30,968 bases of DNA from a virus. The position numbers and the translations under genes are program-made. The stretch spans positions 1-30,968 of IMG/VR virus record IMGVR_UViG_3300020204_000236; one strand, given 5' to 3'. Positions 30,554 through 30,968 of this stretch are shown here, piece after piece. Numbering within the stretch: the first letter of the stretch is position 1; each line of letters starts with the position of its first letter. Under the pieces are notes generated by a model. It was given only the letters and a program-made list of their open reading frames with translations. It was not told the DNA's origin and made no database searches.

Positions 30554-30968
30554 GGTTTAATAAATGTTTTTTCAAATGTAGACACACCCTTCAAATAAGA
30601 ACGAGCAGTTTCATCAAGCGCGTTATCTGTAAATTGCCAATTCCAAAATAATTGATCAGGCGTTTTAAATCCAAAAAATTCTAGAACATTTTTTTGAATT
30701 TCTGCTACATCTTTACCATTCCAATTTTGTCCCACAGCAATAAATCCGGCGTCAATATCTTTTACAATATTTTTTTCTCCTAGAGTTGAATGTCTATTTT
30801 CAATCCAAGTTAGTCTTTCTATAAGTTTTTGATAATAACTATTAGCTTGACCCCATCTTATACTAGCAAAAAATACTACACAATCGCTTTCAAATAATTC
30901 TTTACTAATTTTCCATAATTCATCACTTTTATCATTGTAACTTGCCCAACAACGATGATATCCACTTG
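30550..30968 (-). CDS. flavodoxin-fold NAD(P)H-dependent FMN reductase-like, N-terminus outside window
   Basis: The minus-strand frame is open from the right edge, so the start is outside the window; the GTG near 30735 is not the real start. The visible ~138 residues include ISKELFESDCVVFFASIRWG, then QANSYYQKLIERLTWIENRH, a typical FMN-reductase/WrbA-like segment (strand, ASxxWG loop for FMN, helix). After it come DIDAGFIAVGQNWNG and VLEFFGFKTPDQLFW. The end is FEKTFIKP, with TGA overlapping the ligase-fold gene ATG. It probably carries FMN and transfers electrons from NAD(P)H. Whether it serves the Fe-S or lipid enzymes of this phage is open. Confidence 0.72.
   Translation of the reverse strand, partial: SGYHRCWASYNDKSDELWKISKELFESDCVVFFASIRWGQANSYYQKLIERLTWIENRHSTLGEKNIVKDIDAGFIAVGQNWNGKDVAEIQKNVLEFFGFKTPDQLFWNWQFTDNALDETARSYLKGVSTFEKTFIKP

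Noticed and set aside
30550-30735. Stand-alone 61-residue protein from GTG 30735
   Set aside because: The frame continues upstream to the window edge with a clear flavodoxin-like sequence, so it is the end of a longer gene.
1-30968. tRNA genes
   Set aside because: No cloverleaf with T-loop GTTCRA-type box was found in the few intergenic gaps.

Overview
This window looks like part of the genome of a T4-type myovirus (contractile-tailed phage). It is AT-rich and nearly all genes are on the minus strand. The minus strand carries the T4-style morphogenesis order: large terminase (27265-28878), portal (25362-27239), two core-position proteins, gp21-type prohead protease (22748-23350), gp22-type scaffold (19961-21082) and major capsid protein (18143-19909). 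The neck genes gp13, gp14 and gp15 follow at 6454-3249, and then a giant collagen-like fibre gene that runs off the left edge. T4 places sheath and tube genes between terminase and portal. Here they are absent from that position.

Layout, left to right. 1-3197 (-) is a Gly-Thr/Ser-Ser repeat protein; the long open frames on the other strand there are shadows of the repeat. 3249-6454 (-) holds the neck and tail-completion genes. 6512-9205 (-) is a four-gene cassette joined by ATGA overlaps: a protein with a capsid-targeting-like leader, a HAD-metallopeptidase fusion, a small cupin-like protein and a 45-residue basic peptide. 9257-9808 (+) is a membrane fatty-acid hydroxylase. 9796-15801 (-) is accessory: a P-loop kinase, a degenerate metallopeptidase-like protein, an unknown protein, a host-type pseudopilin, an EF-hand-like protein, an A-type Fe-S carrier, a virion-type basic protein and a coiled-coil lipoprotein. 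15868-16641 (+) is a Mom-like DNA modification enzyme. 16683-18033 (-) holds an inorganic pyrophosphatase and a GIY-YIG homing endonuclease under near-identical sigma70-type promoters. 18143-30968 is the head and packaging module, with a two-gene + strand insert at 21232-22264, a ligase-fold protein and a partial flavodoxin-like gene.

Three signals cut across the window. First, at least six unrelated proteins start with a short leader of the type M-I-K-[LF]-x-x-[LI]-[LVF]-x-E, which resembles the T4 capsid-targeting sequence ending in an LxE cleavage site. This suggests a set of enzymes packaged into the head and trimmed by the gp21-type protease. Second, a directional AT motif, ATAYTTATW, sits 3-22 nt before most transcription-unit start codons on both strands, often leaving no room for a Shine-Dalgarno site. 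This suggests a diverged late promoter with leaderless or near-leaderless mRNAs. Third, the pseudopilin carries the H-X9-DG signature typical of Verrucomicrobiota, Planctomycetota and Lentisphaerota, so the host is probably in that superphylum, most likely Verrucomicrobiota (inference).

No tRNA gene, rRNA gene or CRISPR array was recognised. Family calls come from motif recognition by eye, not from database searches.
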